Source: Faecalibacterium sp. UBA1762
GTDB taxonomy: Bacteria; Bacillota; Clostridia; Oscillospirales; Ruminococcaceae
Direction: 5' to 3'
Length of the DNA: 23,005 nucleotides
Assembly (NCBI GenBank): GCA_002314755.1
Contig: DCHC01000035.1
Location: 1-23,005, forward strand
Shown: one piece after another, positions 7,866 through 15,934 of the stretch
Layout of the letters: each line of letters opens with the position of its first letter
Numbering within the stretch: the stretch's first letter is position 1
Notes under the pieces: generated by a model
The model's input: the letters and a program-made list of their open reading frames with translations, nothing else
What the model was told of the DNA's origin: nothing
Database searches by the model: none
Position numbers and translations under genes: made by a program

Positions 7866-7894
7866 TTGTATCCTTGCGGGAAAAATGCTATGCT
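7866..7894 (+). promoter_or_regulatory. Weak promoter candidate for the UroD-like gene
   Basis: TTGTAT (7866-7871) and TATGCT (7889-7894) are 17 bases apart, about 57 bases before the gene start. Both boxes are poor matches. The seven-G tract directly abuts the -35 box. Confidence 0.3.
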
Positions 7895-7950
7895 TTCAGG
7901 GACAAATGTCAAGGCTTTGATTCCTGCGGAAACAAAAGGAGGTTCTGCCC

Positions 7951-8991
7951 ATGTATGACATTACCAGAGAACAGCTTTGCGCCGTCATTGAGGGACGGGC
8001 AGAGGGTAAAAACATTCCCATTCCGTTACTGTATGATATTTGGATCTACCCCGGTGCCTTTGGAGACCGACAGCCACAGGCGGAGCAGCTGATAGCGGAA
8101 AACCCGCGGGCTGCCGAAATACTGCGGGTTCAGATGCCGGACAGTCTGCCGGACAGACCGGAATACACCTGGGGTAAGCGGAAGGACACCGGTAAAAAAG
8201 GCATCGACGGCAGCTGTATCATCACCGATTGGGAAAATGCGGATGAGGTCGCAGACTTTTATGCCCACTTTCCGAACCCGGAATTCCCGGAGCTGATCCC
8301 CGCTTCCTTTCACCCGGCTGCGGGCAAATATATTCTTGCCAACTGGTGGTACACTTTGTTTGAACGCCACTGGTCCCTGCGGGGTATGGAAAACGCCCTG
8401 ACGGATTACTACCTGTACCCGGATGAGGTTCACACCCTGTTTCGTCGGCTGACGGATTACTACTGCCGTATCATGGAGCGTCTGCGCACCGAGGCCAAGG
8501 TGGACGGGCTGTTTATCTCTGACGATATCGGTACCCAGACCGGAGCATTCTTCTCTCTTGAGGTTTTCCGCACATTTTTTAAGCCTTACTATAAGGAACT
8601 GATCGATAAAGCCCACTGCCTGGGGATGCACTTCTGGCTGCACAGCTGCGGAGATATTGAAATATTCCTGGAGGATTTTATTGAGATCGGCCTGGATGTC
8701 ATACACCCGATTCAGCGGCATACCACAATGGACGCCCGGACAATCGCCGAAAAATACGGCAGCCGCATCTGCATTTTTGCCGGCTTTGATGTACAGCAGA
8801 CCATCCCCTTCGGTACGGAGCAGGAGGTGCGCGAGGAGGTGCGCTACCTGATCGACTCCTACGCCCGCGCCGATGGCCGTTTTATGCTGACCATGGGAAA
8901 CGGTGCCACACCGGACTGGAAAATAGAGTCCTTACAGGCTCTGTATGACGAAAGCATCCACTACCTTCCTTCGCGGCTACAGGGTATCTGA
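7951..8991 (+). CDS. Uroporphyrinogen decarboxylase-fold protein, probable corrinoid-type methyltransferase relative
   Basis: This 346-residue protein has the UroD-family TIM-barrel pattern (PF01208). DGLFISDDIGTQTG (185-198), FRTFFKPYYKELID (206-219) and HFWLHSCGDIE (227-237) are typical of the MtaA/CmuA-like branch that acts on methyl groups or corrinoid proteins. The HxC pair (His231, Cys233) could bind zinc as in those enzymes. The N-terminal residues characteristic of HemE are not apparent and no other haem gene is nearby, so porphyrin decarboxylation is unlikely. The start has AGGAGG eight bases upstream. It is transcribed alone, away from the NRPS-like locus, with 243 bases before gdhA. 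No corrinoid protein or activating partner is in the window, so the substrate is unknown. Confidence 0.8.
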   Translation: MYDITREQLCAVIEGRAEGKNIPIPLLYDIWIYPGAFGDRQPQAEQLIAENPRAAEILRVQMPDSLPDRPEYTWGKRKDTGKKGIDGSCIITDWENADEVADFYAHFPNPEFPELIPASFHPAAGKYILANWWYTLFERHWSLRGMENALTDYYLYPDEVHTLFRRLTDYYCRIMERLRTEAKVDGLFISDDIGTQTGAFFSLEVFRTFFKPYYKELIDKAHCLGMHFWLHSCGDIEIFLEDFIEIGLDVIHPIQRHTTMDARTIAEKYGSRICIFAGFDVQQTIPFGTEQEVREEVRYLIDSYARADGRFMLTMGNGATPDWKIESLQALYDESIHYLPSRLQGI

Positions 8992-9078
8992 TGCCGCTGT
9001 GTTGTGGCAGTTTGGGTATGGTCACTACCCGTGCAAGGGTCAATTTTCGTTTTTTTCAGCACCCGACACATTTTTTTC

Positions 9079-9107
9079 TTGAAAAGCCTATCAGGTTCGT
9101 ATATAAT
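9079..9107 (+). promoter_or_regulatory. Strong sigma-A promoter of gdhA
   Basis: TTGAAA (9079-9084) and a perfect TATAAT (9102-9107) are separated by 17 bases. The transcript would carry a leader of about 120 bases, which includes an imperfect hairpin with CCCGAA (9178-9183) and TTCGGG arms ending about 9201. Confidence 0.75.
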
Positions 9108-9234
9108 TAGAAAATAATTTTTTGTTTCATCGGTCAACTGCTGCCCTGTTGCTGCAGCTGCCGGGGCATGGGGCAGTCCCGAAGCCTTCCGAGCTTTTCG
9201 GGGTGAAATCTTGTTACAGAAAGGCGGCGCCATT

Positions 9235-10575
9235 ATGAAGAACGCATATCTTTGTGACCTGCTGGAGCGGGTCAAACAACGCAATGCCGGTGAGCCGGAG
9301 TTTATCCAGGCAGTCACCGAGGTATTGGAAACACTGGAGCCGGTTGCTGACCGTCGTCAGGACCTGGTCGACGCCGGTGTGTTTGAGCGGTTTGTCGAAC
9401 CGGAGCGTCAGATCATTTTCCGGGTACCCTGGATGGATGACAAGGGCACCGTTCATGTCAACCGCGGCTACCGTATCCAGTTCAATAGCGCCATCGGTCC
9501 CTACAAAGGCGGTCTGCGCCTGCGGGACAATGTCAATCTGAGCATCATCAAATTTTTGGGCTTTGAGCAGGTGCTGAAAAACAGCCTGACCACCCTGCCT
9601 ATGGGCGGCGGCAAGGGCGGCAGCGATTTTGACCCCAAGGGCAAAAGCGATGCCGAGGTCATGCGGTTCTGCCAGAGCTTTATGAACGAGCTGTACCGTC
9701 ATATCGGTGCTGACTGCGATGTGCCTGCCGGGGATATCGGCACCGGCGCCCGGGAGATCGGTTTCCTGTTCGGCCAGTATAAGCGTTTGACCAACCAGTT
9801 TACCGGCGTACTGACCGGCAAGGGCATCCCCTACGGCGGCTCTTTGGCCCGTACCCAGGCGACCGGTTTTGGTCTGTGCTATTTTACCAAGGAGATGCTG
9901 GCCGCCGCCGGTGAAAGCTTTGCCGGTCAGCGCGTTATCGTCTCCGGCAGCGGTAATGTTGCCATCTATGCCGTACAAAAAGCCACTGAGCTGGGCGCAA
10001 AGGTGATTGCCATGTCCGATTCCAACGGCTACATCTATGATGAGAACGGAATTGATCTGAACTGGGTCAAGCAGCTTAAGGAAGTGGAGCGTGCCCGGAT
10101 CAGCCGTTACACCGAAAAGCATCCCGAGGCAAGCTATACCGAGGGCAGCCGCGGCATCTGGAGCATTCCCTGCGATATCGCACTGCCCTGTGCCACCCAG
10201 AATGAAATTGACGGCGAGAGCGCAGCTCTATTGGCGAAAAACGGCTGCTACGCCGTTGCCGAAGGAGCCAATATGCCCTCTACCCCCGAGGCCATTGAGG
10301 TCTACTTTGCCAACAAGATGCTGTACGGTCCCGCAAAGGCCGCAAACGCCGGCGGCGTGGCCACCAGCGGTCTGGAGATGAGCCAGAACAGCATGCGCCT
10401 TTCCTGGAGCTTTGACGAGGTAGACGAAAAGCTGCACGGCATTATGCAGGGCATTTTTGCAGCCTGCAAAGCCGCTGCCGAGGAATACGGTATGCCCGGC
10501 AACTATATGGCAGGCGCCAACATTGCCGGTTTCCTAAAGGTGGCCGAGGCTATGAAGGCACAGGGCTGCGTATAA
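9235..10575 (+). CDS. gdhA: Glutamate dehydrogenase, hexameric family I
   Basis: This 446-residue enzyme interconverts 2-oxoglutarate plus ammonium and glutamate using NAD(P)H, linking nitrogen assimilation to redox balance. Length matches the family's approximately 450 residues. The active-site segment LPMGGGKGGSDFDPKG (121-136) contains the catalytic Lys127. PAGDIGTGAREIGFLFGQY (164-182) carries the catalytic Asp167. The Rossmann motif is GSGNVA (238-243) followed by MSDSNG (260-265). The SDSNG pattern is compatible with NADP specificity but not decisive. The ATG at 9235 with AAAGGCGG upstream is preferred over an in-frame ATG 24 bases earlier, because family proteins begin about here. It is a single-gene unit with its own promoter (9079-9107) and terminator (10609-10660). 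Together with nfnAB and nadK nearby it belongs to NADP(H) metabolism. Confidence 0.97.
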   Translation: MKNAYLCDLLERVKQRNAGEPEFIQAVTEVLETLEPVADRRQDLVDAGVFERFVEPERQIIFRVPWMDDKGTVHVNRGYRIQFNSAIGPYKGGLRLRDNVNLSIIKFLGFEQVLKNSLTTLPMGGGKGGSDFDPKGKSDAEVMRFCQSFMNELYRHIGADCDVPAGDIGTGAREIGFLFGQYKRLTNQFTGVLTGKGIPYGGSLARTQATGFGLCYFTKEMLAAAGESFAGQRVIVSGSGNVAIYAVQKATELGAKVIAMSDSNGYIYDENGIDLNWVKQLKEVERARISRYTEKHPEASYTEGSRGIWSIPCDIALPCATQNEIDGESAALLAKNGCYAVAEGANMPSTPEAIEVYFANKMLYGPAKAANAGGVATSGLEMSQNSMRLSWSFDEVDEKLHGIMQGIFAACKAAAEEYGMPGNYMAGANIAGFLKVAEAMKAQGCV

Positions 10576-10608
10576 CCTTTTCCGCGTTGCAAAACTAAAA
10601 AATGTTTC

Positions 10609-10660
10609 AAAACCGTCCTTTGTTATTTGCAGGCTTTTCTGCAGGCAAAGGGCGGTTTTT
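10609..10660 (+). terminator. Rho-independent terminator of gdhA
   Basis: AAACCGTCCTTTG pairs with CAAAGGGCGGTTT (13 bp with one G-U), and a nested GCAG/CTGC pair closes the loop. It ends in TTTTT, about 85 bases after the gdhA stop. Confidence 0.9.
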
Positions 10661-10730
10661 CTGTCTTTTGGTTTCTTTCTTCATCGTTTATTCTTTTTTC
10701 TCCCATACTTTTCCCACACTTTATCCATTT

Positions 10731-10760
10731 TTTCCATACAGATGCGCCCTATACTATACT
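10731..10760 (+). promoter_or_regulatory. Weak promoter candidate of the export operon
   Basis: Two overlapping TATACT boxes (10750-10755 and 10755-10760) lie 30-40 bases before the membrane-fusion gene. Only a poor -35 match (TTTCCA, 10731-10736) is found at an 18-base spacing from the second box. The region between the gdhA terminator and this site is T-rich. Confidence 0.35.
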
Positions 10761-10789
10761 CAAAACCACAGACAGAAAGGATAACTGAG

Positions 10790-12556
10790 ATGAGACTTTT
10801 TCCAAAAAAGACAATGGGTGCCGGCAGCACCGGCGACCAAAAGGGCCTGCGAGGCTGGATGCGCCGTCATCGGGTGATCAGCGGCATTCTGATCGGTATA
10901 CTGGTCATTGTTCTGGTTGTCGCAGCGGCATTTTTTGTGCTGCGCGCGCGGATGCAAAAAACCGTCAAAAGCTTTACCGGTCAGATGAGCCAGACCAGCT
11001 TTATCCGTACCACGACCCTGAGCAAGGGCACTCTGTCGGATACCGTCAGCGCCACCGGCACTGTGGAAAGCAGCAATGTATCCAGCGTGACCACCAACCT
11101 GAACTATACAGTGAAAAGCATTGCCGTGCAGGTGGGTGATAAGGTCTCGGCGGGGGATGTCATTTGTGTTCTGGATTCCTCTGATCTGGAGGACCAGATT
11201 GCAAAGCAAAAAGAAAGCCTTTCCAAAACCGTAGATAAGGCCGCCGATTCGGTCACCGAAGCGCAGGAAAACTACGATGACGCCGTTGCCGCGGCTGAAG
11301 AGCAGGAGGCAACCTACGCCTCTGCCCAAACCGCGCTGAACACCGCAAGGGCAGCCTACCAAAAAGCAGAAGCTGCGGTTACCGACCTGCAGGCAAAATG
11401 CGATACCGCCCAGGCACAGGCCACCGCCGCAGGCGACACCTATGCCGCTGCCCTGAACGGCTGCAAATCCACCGTTCACTCTGCAGAGGGCGACGGCGCC
11501 AATGCCTGCACCTGCTATGAGGCAAAGGAGGCCTACGACACCGCGAACGCCGCCCTGCAGCAGACACAGTCTGCCCTGCAGGAGGCAAAGCAGGCTTGTA
11601 ACTACGATACCCTGTACAAGAACTATAGCCTCGCTGATGAAACTGCCGCCAAGGCCCGTACTCGGTTGGATGAACTGGAGGAGACCGTCACCCGCACGCA
11701 AAAGGAGCTGACCTCCGCCCAGGAGAAGCTGGAGGAATCCTCCTCCAACGATCAACTGGAGGAGCTGGAGGAGCAGCTGGAAAAATGCACACTGACTGCC
11801 GCCACCTCCGGCACCGTGACCGCCGTCAATGCCACGGTGGGCAATATCTGTCAAGGTACAGTTGCAACCATTCAGGACACAGAGGATCTGACCGTTTCTT
11901 TTACTGTCTACGACTATGATATCGACAGTCTTGCCCTGGGACAAAAAGTTCTGATCACCTCCGACGCGGCAGATACCGAGATTGTCGGCCATGTTTCCAT
12001 GTTGGCCCCCACCGCCAATCAAAGCGGCAGCTTTGCCGCCGAATGCACCGTAGACGGCGGCAGCAACGGTTTGTATATCGGCATGAGCGTCAGTCTGGAG
12101 ATCGTGCTTTCCAGTGTGAATGATGTGTACATTGTCCCCATTGACGCAGTGGGCACCGACAGCGCCGGCAATAGCGTCGTCTACGAAAAAACCGGCGGCG
12201 CCGGCACCGAGGCAATCTTTGAAGAGGTAGCCGTCACCATCGGCGCTTCCAACGATTACTACATTGAGATCTCCGGCAGCGACCTGTACGAGGGAATGGA
12301 GATCCGGGCTGCGGCGGATGAGGCCGAGGCTACTACTACCCTGCCCGAGGAATCGGAAGAGGAGGAGGGCGGTCTGTTTGCCAGCCTGTTTGGCGGCGGC
12401 AATATGCCTGGCGGCGGCTTTAGCGGCGGCGATATGCCCTCCGGCGGCTTCAGCGACGGTGATATGCCCTCCGGCGGCTTTAGCGGCGGCGATATGCCCT
12501 CCGGCGGCTTCAGTGGCGGCATGCCCTCCGGCGGTATGCCGGGAGGGAACGGCTGA
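10790..12556 (+). CDS. HlyD/MacA-type membrane-fusion (periplasmic adaptor-like) protein of ABC exporter
   Basis: This 588-residue membrane-anchored adaptor probably works with the following ATPase and permease. A basic N-terminus precedes one membrane helix (about 29-51). A lipoyl/barrel half follows (VKSIAVQVGDKVSAGDVICVLD, split around residues 107-130). A long Ala/Gln/Glu-rich coiled-coil hairpin spans about 132-345. The second lipoyl half begins at CTLTAATSGTVTAVNATVG. A beta-barrel follows, then an acidic stretch and a glycine-rich tail (about 537-588) built of decapeptide repeats GGDMPSGGFS. The start is ATG 10790 with GAAAGGA upstream; an in-frame ATG 48 bases earlier lies in the promoter. 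The stop overlaps the ATPase start by one base (TGATG). Such adaptors in Gram-positives hold the permease outside the membrane. The cargo could be a peptide, lipid or antimicrobial. Confidence 0.9.
   Translation: MRLFPKKTMGAGSTGDQKGLRGWMRRHRVISGILIGILVIVLVVAAAFFVLRARMQKTVKSFTGQMSQTSFIRTTTLSKGTLSDTVSATGTVESSNVSSVTTNLNYTVKSIAVQVGDKVSAGDVICVLDSSDLEDQIAKQKESLSKTVDKAADSVTEAQENYDDAVAAAEEQEATYASAQTALNTARAAYQKAEAAVTDLQAKCDTAQAQATAAGDTYAAALNGCKSTVHSAEGDGANACTCYEAKEAYDTANAALQQTQSALQEAKQACNYDTLYKNYSLADETAAKARTRLDELEETVTRTQKELTSAQEKLEESSSNDQLEELEEQLEKCTLTAATSGTVTAVNATVGNICQGTVATIQDTEDLTVSFTVYDYDIDSLALGQKVLITSDAADTEIVGHVSMLAPTANQSGSFAAECTVDGGSNGLYIGMSVSLEIVLSSVNDVYIVPIDAVGTDSAGNSVVYEKTGGAGTEAIFEEVAVTIGASNDYYIEISGSDLYEGMEIRAAADEAEATTTLPEESEEEEGGLFASLFGGGNMPGGGFSGGDMPSGGFSDGDMPSGGFSGGDMPSGGFSGGMPSGGMPGGNG
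12403..12549 (+). repeat. In-frame 30-bp tandem repeats encoding glycine-rich tail
   Basis: The 3' end of the membrane-fusion gene contains three to four near-identical 30-bp units around GATATGCCCTCCGGCGGCTT, translating as GGDMPSGGFS, with shortened copies at both ends. Units differ mostly at silent positions, for example TTC/TTT and GGC/GAC changes. Confidence 0.85.
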
Positions 12557-13284
12557 TGATTTCAGAATGTAATAACACCCGTCAGCCGGTTATCGAAATG
12601 CACGGCATTGTCAAGCGTTACTATGAGGGAAAGCCCAATGAGCTGGAAATTCTGCACGGCATTGACCTGACGGTCTACCCGGGTGAGTTTATCGCCATCG
12701 TGGGAGAATCCGGCAGCGGAAAAAGCACCTTGATGAATATCATCGGCGCGCTGGACACCCCCAGCGAGGGCAGCTATACCCTTTCCGGTCTGGATATTGC
12801 CAGAGCAAGCGACCGACAGCTTTCCCGCATACGCAACCGCAGCATCGGCTTTGTTTTTCAGACCTTTAACCTGATCGGTCGCACCAGCGCACTGAAAAAT
12901 GTGGAGCTGCCCATGTTGTACGCCCGGGTTCCTGCCCGGCAGCGGACCCAACGGGCAAGGGAGCTGCTGGATATAGTGGGCATGACCGACCGTGCCCGCC
13001 ACAAACCCAACGAGCTTTCCGGCGGACAAAAGCAACGTGTCGCCATTGCCCGGGCTATGGGCAATGATCCGGATATTCTGCTGGCGGATGAGCCAACCGG
13101 CGCATTGGATTCCGCCACCGGTCGCACGGTTATGGATATTTTTCATCGGCTGCACCGGGAACAGGGCAAAACCATTATTCTGATCACCCACAACCCCCAG
13201 TTGGCGGCGGAATGCGACCGGATCCTGACCCTGGTGGACGGACGCATTGTCCGGGAGGAAAGAGGAGGTGCCCAGCATGGATAA
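12556..13284 (+). CDS. ABC transporter ATP-binding protein, MacB/LolD type
   Basis: This 242-residue nucleotide-binding subunit powers the export system. It shows Walker A GESGSGKST (about 52-60), a Q-loop in FVFQTFNLI, the signature LSGGQKQR, Walker B ILLADEPTGALD and the H-loop His in ILITHN. The FQTFNL and DEPTGALD wording is typical of the LolD/MacB/FtsE branch. ATG 12556 overlaps the upstream TGA by one base, with GGAGGG eight bases before it. The 3' end overlaps the permease start by 8 bases. In Gram-negative MacB this domain is fused to the permease. Here it is separate, as usual in Firmicutes. Confidence 0.96.
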   Translation: MISECNNTRQPVIEMHGIVKRYYEGKPNELEILHGIDLTVYPGEFIAIVGESGSGKSTLMNIIGALDTPSEGSYTLSGLDIARASDRQLSRIRNRSIGFVFQTFNLIGRTSALKNVELPMLYARVPARQRTQRARELLDIVGMTDRARHKPNELSGGQKQRVAIARAMGNDPDILLADEPTGALDSATGRTVMDIFHRLHREQGKTIILITHNPQLAAECDRILTLVDGRIVREERGGAQHG

Positions 13285-14530
13285 CATCAAACTGGCCCTT
13301 TCCAGCCTGTGGTCCAACAAACTGCGGGCACTGCTGACCATGCTGGGCATTATCATCGGTATCGGCGCTGTCATTGCCATTATGACCCTTTCCGGCAGTT
13401 TGACCGGCTCGCTGCAGGACAGCATGGCGGGGCTGGGCGCCAGCGACATCACCGTCAGCCTGACCGCACGGGATTCCGATGACGACAGCGGTAAGGTCAA
13501 GGCCCGGATCTTCGGCCCGTCCAGCCCCGATCCGGAGGATTTGATCACCGACGCCATGGTTGAGGAGTTTGCCCGGACCTTTGCCGACCGGATCGCCGGA
13601 ATTGAGATCACCGAAAGCGTAGGCAGCGGCAGTGTGGCGCTGGGCACCGGCAGCTATTCTGTCAATGTCAGCGGCGTCAACCTGGAATACGCCGATGCCG
13701 CCGGGTTAAACATCTACGCCGGCAGATGGCTGAACAACACGGATGAAGCAGACGAAAAAAATGTCTGCGTCATCAGCCAGGCACTGGCGGAAACCCTTTA
13801 CGGCAGTGCCGCCGAGGGCGTAGGGGAACGGCTGCAGATCACCGTGCAGAACAAGCCCATGAACCTATATGTGGTGGGCCTGTTTGAGGATACCGACTCC
13901 GATACCGGAGAGGACTACATCTCAACCGAGCTATATCTTCCCCTCTCCACCGCTAAAAAGTACAGCAGCAGTGACCCCGGCTACCAAAGCCTGACGGTGG
14001 TGGTGGCGGACGCCACCGATTCTTCGGATTTTGTCACCGTCACGCAGGACTGGTTTGCCAGCTGGTACACCCGGAACGCCGACTACACGGTAGAGGCCTC
14101 CAATATGGAGAGCATTACCGATACCGTGACCGAAATGCTGGATACCGTTTCTCTGGCGCTTTCCGCCATTGCCGCCATCAGTCTTTTGGTCGGCGGCATC
14201 GGCGTAATGAACATTATGCTGGTATCCATCACCGAACGCACCCGTGAGATCGGTACCCGCAAGGCCTTGGGCGCACCGGCAGGCGCTATCCGCCTGCAGT
14301 TTTTGACCGAGAGCATTGTCATCTGCCTGATCGGCGGCGGGTTGGGCATTGCACTGGGTACCGGGCTGGGCTCCGCCGCCAGCAATCTGCTGGGCTACGC
14401 AGGCAGGGCAAACCTTTCCGCCATTGCTCTGGCTGTAGGTTTCTCCTGCGGTATCGGTATTTTGTTCGGCTATTGGCCTGCCAACAAGGCCGCCAAAATG
14501 AACCCCATAGACGCGCTGCGCTATGAATAA
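13277..14530 (+). CDS. ABC transporter permease, MacB-like (FtsX domain)
   Basis: This 417-residue permease has the MacB layout. One N-terminal membrane span follows LSSLWSNKLRALLTMLG. A large extracytoplasmic MacB-PCD-like domain covers about 45-285. Three C-terminal spans contain SLLVGGIGVMNIMLVSITE and RTREIGTRKALGAPAGAI, the coupling region contacting the ATPase. The protein ends MNPIDALRYE, the usual family ending. The start ATG 13277 has AGGAGG eight bases upstream; an in-frame ATG 30 bases earlier is inside the ATPase gene and has no site. This completes a membrane-fusion, ATPase and permease operon. No histidine kinase or response regulator, common partners of peptide-sensing exporters, is adjacent. 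Confidence 0.95.
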   Translation: MDNIKLALSSLWSNKLRALLTMLGIIIGIGAVIAIMTLSGSLTGSLQDSMAGLGASDITVSLTARDSDDDSGKVKARIFGPSSPDPEDLITDAMVEEFARTFADRIAGIEITESVGSGSVALGTGSYSVNVSGVNLEYADAAGLNIYAGRWLNNTDEADEKNVCVISQALAETLYGSAAEGVGERLQITVQNKPMNLYVVGLFEDTDSDTGEDYISTELYLPLSTAKKYSSSDPGYQSLTVVVADATDSSDFVTVTQDWFASWYTRNADYTVEASNMESITDTVTEMLDTVSLALSAIAAISLLVGGIGVMNIMLVSITERTREIGTRKALGAPAGAIRLQFLTESIVICLIGGGLGIALGTGLGSAASNLLGYAGRANLSAIALAVGFSCGIGILFGYWPANKAAKMNPIDALRYE

Positions 14531-14862
14531 CGGTAAACAGACATCTTTGTTTTGACAGTTCCCTGTTCTTTCTGCTCCGCATAAGTTGACAGCAGCTGTT
14601 TGACAGGGTAGTAGGGTACCCCTATTGCAGAAAATACAGGCAGAAAGGGTTCATTGCTGTGATCGACACACCGATCTACCGCGACACCGCAGAGCTGCAA
14701 GCCGCTTTAGACCGCAGGGGGATAGTGGTTTTGGGCCGCCCCCCTGCAGTTGCTTGAAAACCGTGCGGAAATTCGCTCCTTCCGTTATACTCGCTAACAA
14801 GGCACAATTCCAAACCGGGAACGGTCGTGCAATCGACCTTTCTTTCCTTCCTCTTCTCTGCG
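14531..14862. other. Intergenic region with repeated TTGACAG motifs and no clear gene
   Basis: This 332-base stretch has no recognisable protein gene. It holds three TTGACAG copies (14552-14558, 14586-14592, 14600-14606). CCCTGT (14561-14566) can pair with ACAGGG (14603-14608). A promoter-like TTGACA-N17-TATTGC is present at 14600-14628. A 32-residue GTG-start frame (14659-14757) has AAAGGG upstream but no recognisable product. A transcript from 14628 would end at the 14863-14898 hairpin, about 260 bases, so a small RNA is possible but unproven. Confidence 0.4.
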
Positions 14863-14898
14863 AAAAGCACCGCCCGGCATCAGCCGGACGGTGCTTTT
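14863..14898 (-). terminator. Bidirectional terminator between the ABC export operon and nadK
   Basis: A 16-bp stem AAAAGCACCGCCCGGC / GCCGGACGGTGCTTTT with an ATCA loop lies 25 bases past the nadK stop. The single mismatch reads as a G-U pair on the minus strand, so it is best matched to nadK, while its A/T flanks let it act for plus-strand transcripts too. Confidence 0.9.
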
Positions 14899-14923
14899 CC
14901 CTTATCTTATGTTCTGTTCATGC

Positions 14924-15784
14924 TTACCCCTGCGCCAGCTTTTGCTGCAGGCGGGCGTAGAAGTTTTCCCGGCAGGTTTTTACCAGCCGAAGCTTTTCCG
15001 CCGCCCGGAACATCCGCACCTCATCCCCGTCCCGCAGCTCAAACCGCTCGCAGCCGTCTGCCACCAGCAGGGGGGCGGCCCCCGGTTCCTGCTGGGCAAT
15101 ATGCACCCTGACGCTTACGGTATCGCTGCCGTCCGCTACCAGTGCGCAGCTCAGGGCGGCATGGGGACAGACCGAGGTTATGGCAAAGCAATCCATGGTG
15201 GGCAGCAAAATAGGTCCGCCTGCAGAGAAATTATAGGCGGTCGATCCGGTAGGGGTCGACAAAATGATACCGTCTGCCGAAAGGGAGCGCACAAAGCTGC
15301 CCCCCACCGAAAGCTCCAGCCGCAAGGCGCGTGCCATCGCGGCACGGCAGATATTTGCCTCATTAAAGGCGAGAAAGCTCGCCCCCTGCCCGCCGTCTGC
15401 CCGCAGCAGCTCGCCCGCAAGCACCGTGCGCTGCTCTACGGTATACGCGCCGGAAAGGATCCGTTCCAGGGCGGCTTCCGCCCCGTCCGGCTCGCATTCG
15501 GTCAGGTACCCCAAATGTCCGAAATTGACCCCCCATACCGGCAGGTCACACCGGCCAAGCTGCCGCAGCGCGCGCAGCACCGTGCCGTCGCCCCCGGCGA
15601 TCAGCAGCATATCCGGATCAGACTGATCCGGCATCCAGATCTCCACCCCCGAAAACCTGCCATCGGTGGCGCTCTCCTGTAAAATAAGCGGGGTGTGCCC
15701 CAGCTTTTTCAATTTGACCGCCAGCGAAGAGGTGTATTCCACCGCGTCGGTTTGCAGATTGTTGGGCAAAAGTAAAAACCGCAT
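14924..15784 (-). CDS. nadK: NAD kinase
   Basis: This 286-residue cytosolic enzyme phosphorylates NAD to NADP. It has the signature GGDGT (64-68), the GVNFGHLGYL segment (85-94), the NE pair (141-142) and the conserved ADGIILSTPTGSTAYNFSAGGP stretch at 170-191 that forms the NAD site. Length matches bacterial NadK proteins. The start ATG 15784 has GGAG upstream in AAGGAGTAGCT. A predicted promoter lies at 15870-15898 and a terminator at 14863-14898, so it is a single-gene unit. It is often found beside recN and argR in Firmicutes; here it is not, and instead is divergent from nfnAB. Confidence 0.96.
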   Translation of the reverse strand: MRFLLLPNNLQTDAVEYTSSLAVKLKKLGHTPLILQESATDGRFSGVEIWMPDQSDPDMLLIAGGDGTVLRALRQLGRCDLPVWGVNFGHLGYLTECEPDGAEAALERILSGAYTVEQRTVLAGELLRADGGQGASFLAFNEANICRAAMARALRLELSVGGSFVRSLSADGIILSTPTGSTAYNFSAGGPILLPTMDCFAITSVCPHAALSCALVADGSDTVSVRVHIAQQEPGAAPLLVADGCERFELRDGDEVRMFRAAEKLRLVKTCRENFYARLQQKLAQG

Positions 15785-15869
15785 AGCTACTCCTTATCCG
15801 GACCGGCGCAAAGCTTTTGATATGCCCCGCACGGCCGGGTATTTGAAATTCTGTTTCGTTCCGGCTTTT

Positions 15870-15898
15870 AGTATACCCGCACCGGGCAAAATGTGCAA
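15870..15898 (-). promoter_or_regulatory. Predicted nadK promoter
   Basis: On the minus strand TTGCAC (15893-15898) and TATACT (15870-15875) are separated by 17 bases, giving a leader of about 80 bases. The -35 box is weak, the -10 good. Confidence 0.5.
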
Positions 15899-15934
15899 TA
15901 CCTTTTGTTTCACCCCCTGCCAATCGTCCAACAT

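Larger units (their letters stand above)
7611..7950. other. Divergent intergenic region between NRPS-like locus and UroD-like gene
   Basis: This 340-base region has no convincing gene. It holds the minus-strand promoter of the NRPS-like locus (7743-7771), a weaker plus-strand promoter candidate (7866-7894), an 8-bp inverted repeat ATTCTTGA (7715-7722) / TCAAGAAT (7768-7775) around the minus-strand -10 region, and a T7G7 homopolymer (7852-7865). Confidence 0.6.

Noticed and set aside
7951..8991. HemE uroporphyrinogen decarboxylase
   Set aside because: The sequence resembles the methyltransferase branch, the HemE N-terminal pattern is not seen and no haem genes are near.
9214..10122. Long antisense open frame opposite gdhA
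   Set aside because: It mirrors a strongly conserved gene in GC-rich DNA, has no ribosome site and no recognisable domain.
12562..13647. Long antisense open frame opposite the ABC ATPase and permease genes
   Set aside because: The plus strand has unmistakable ABC motifs; the antisense product shows no family features.
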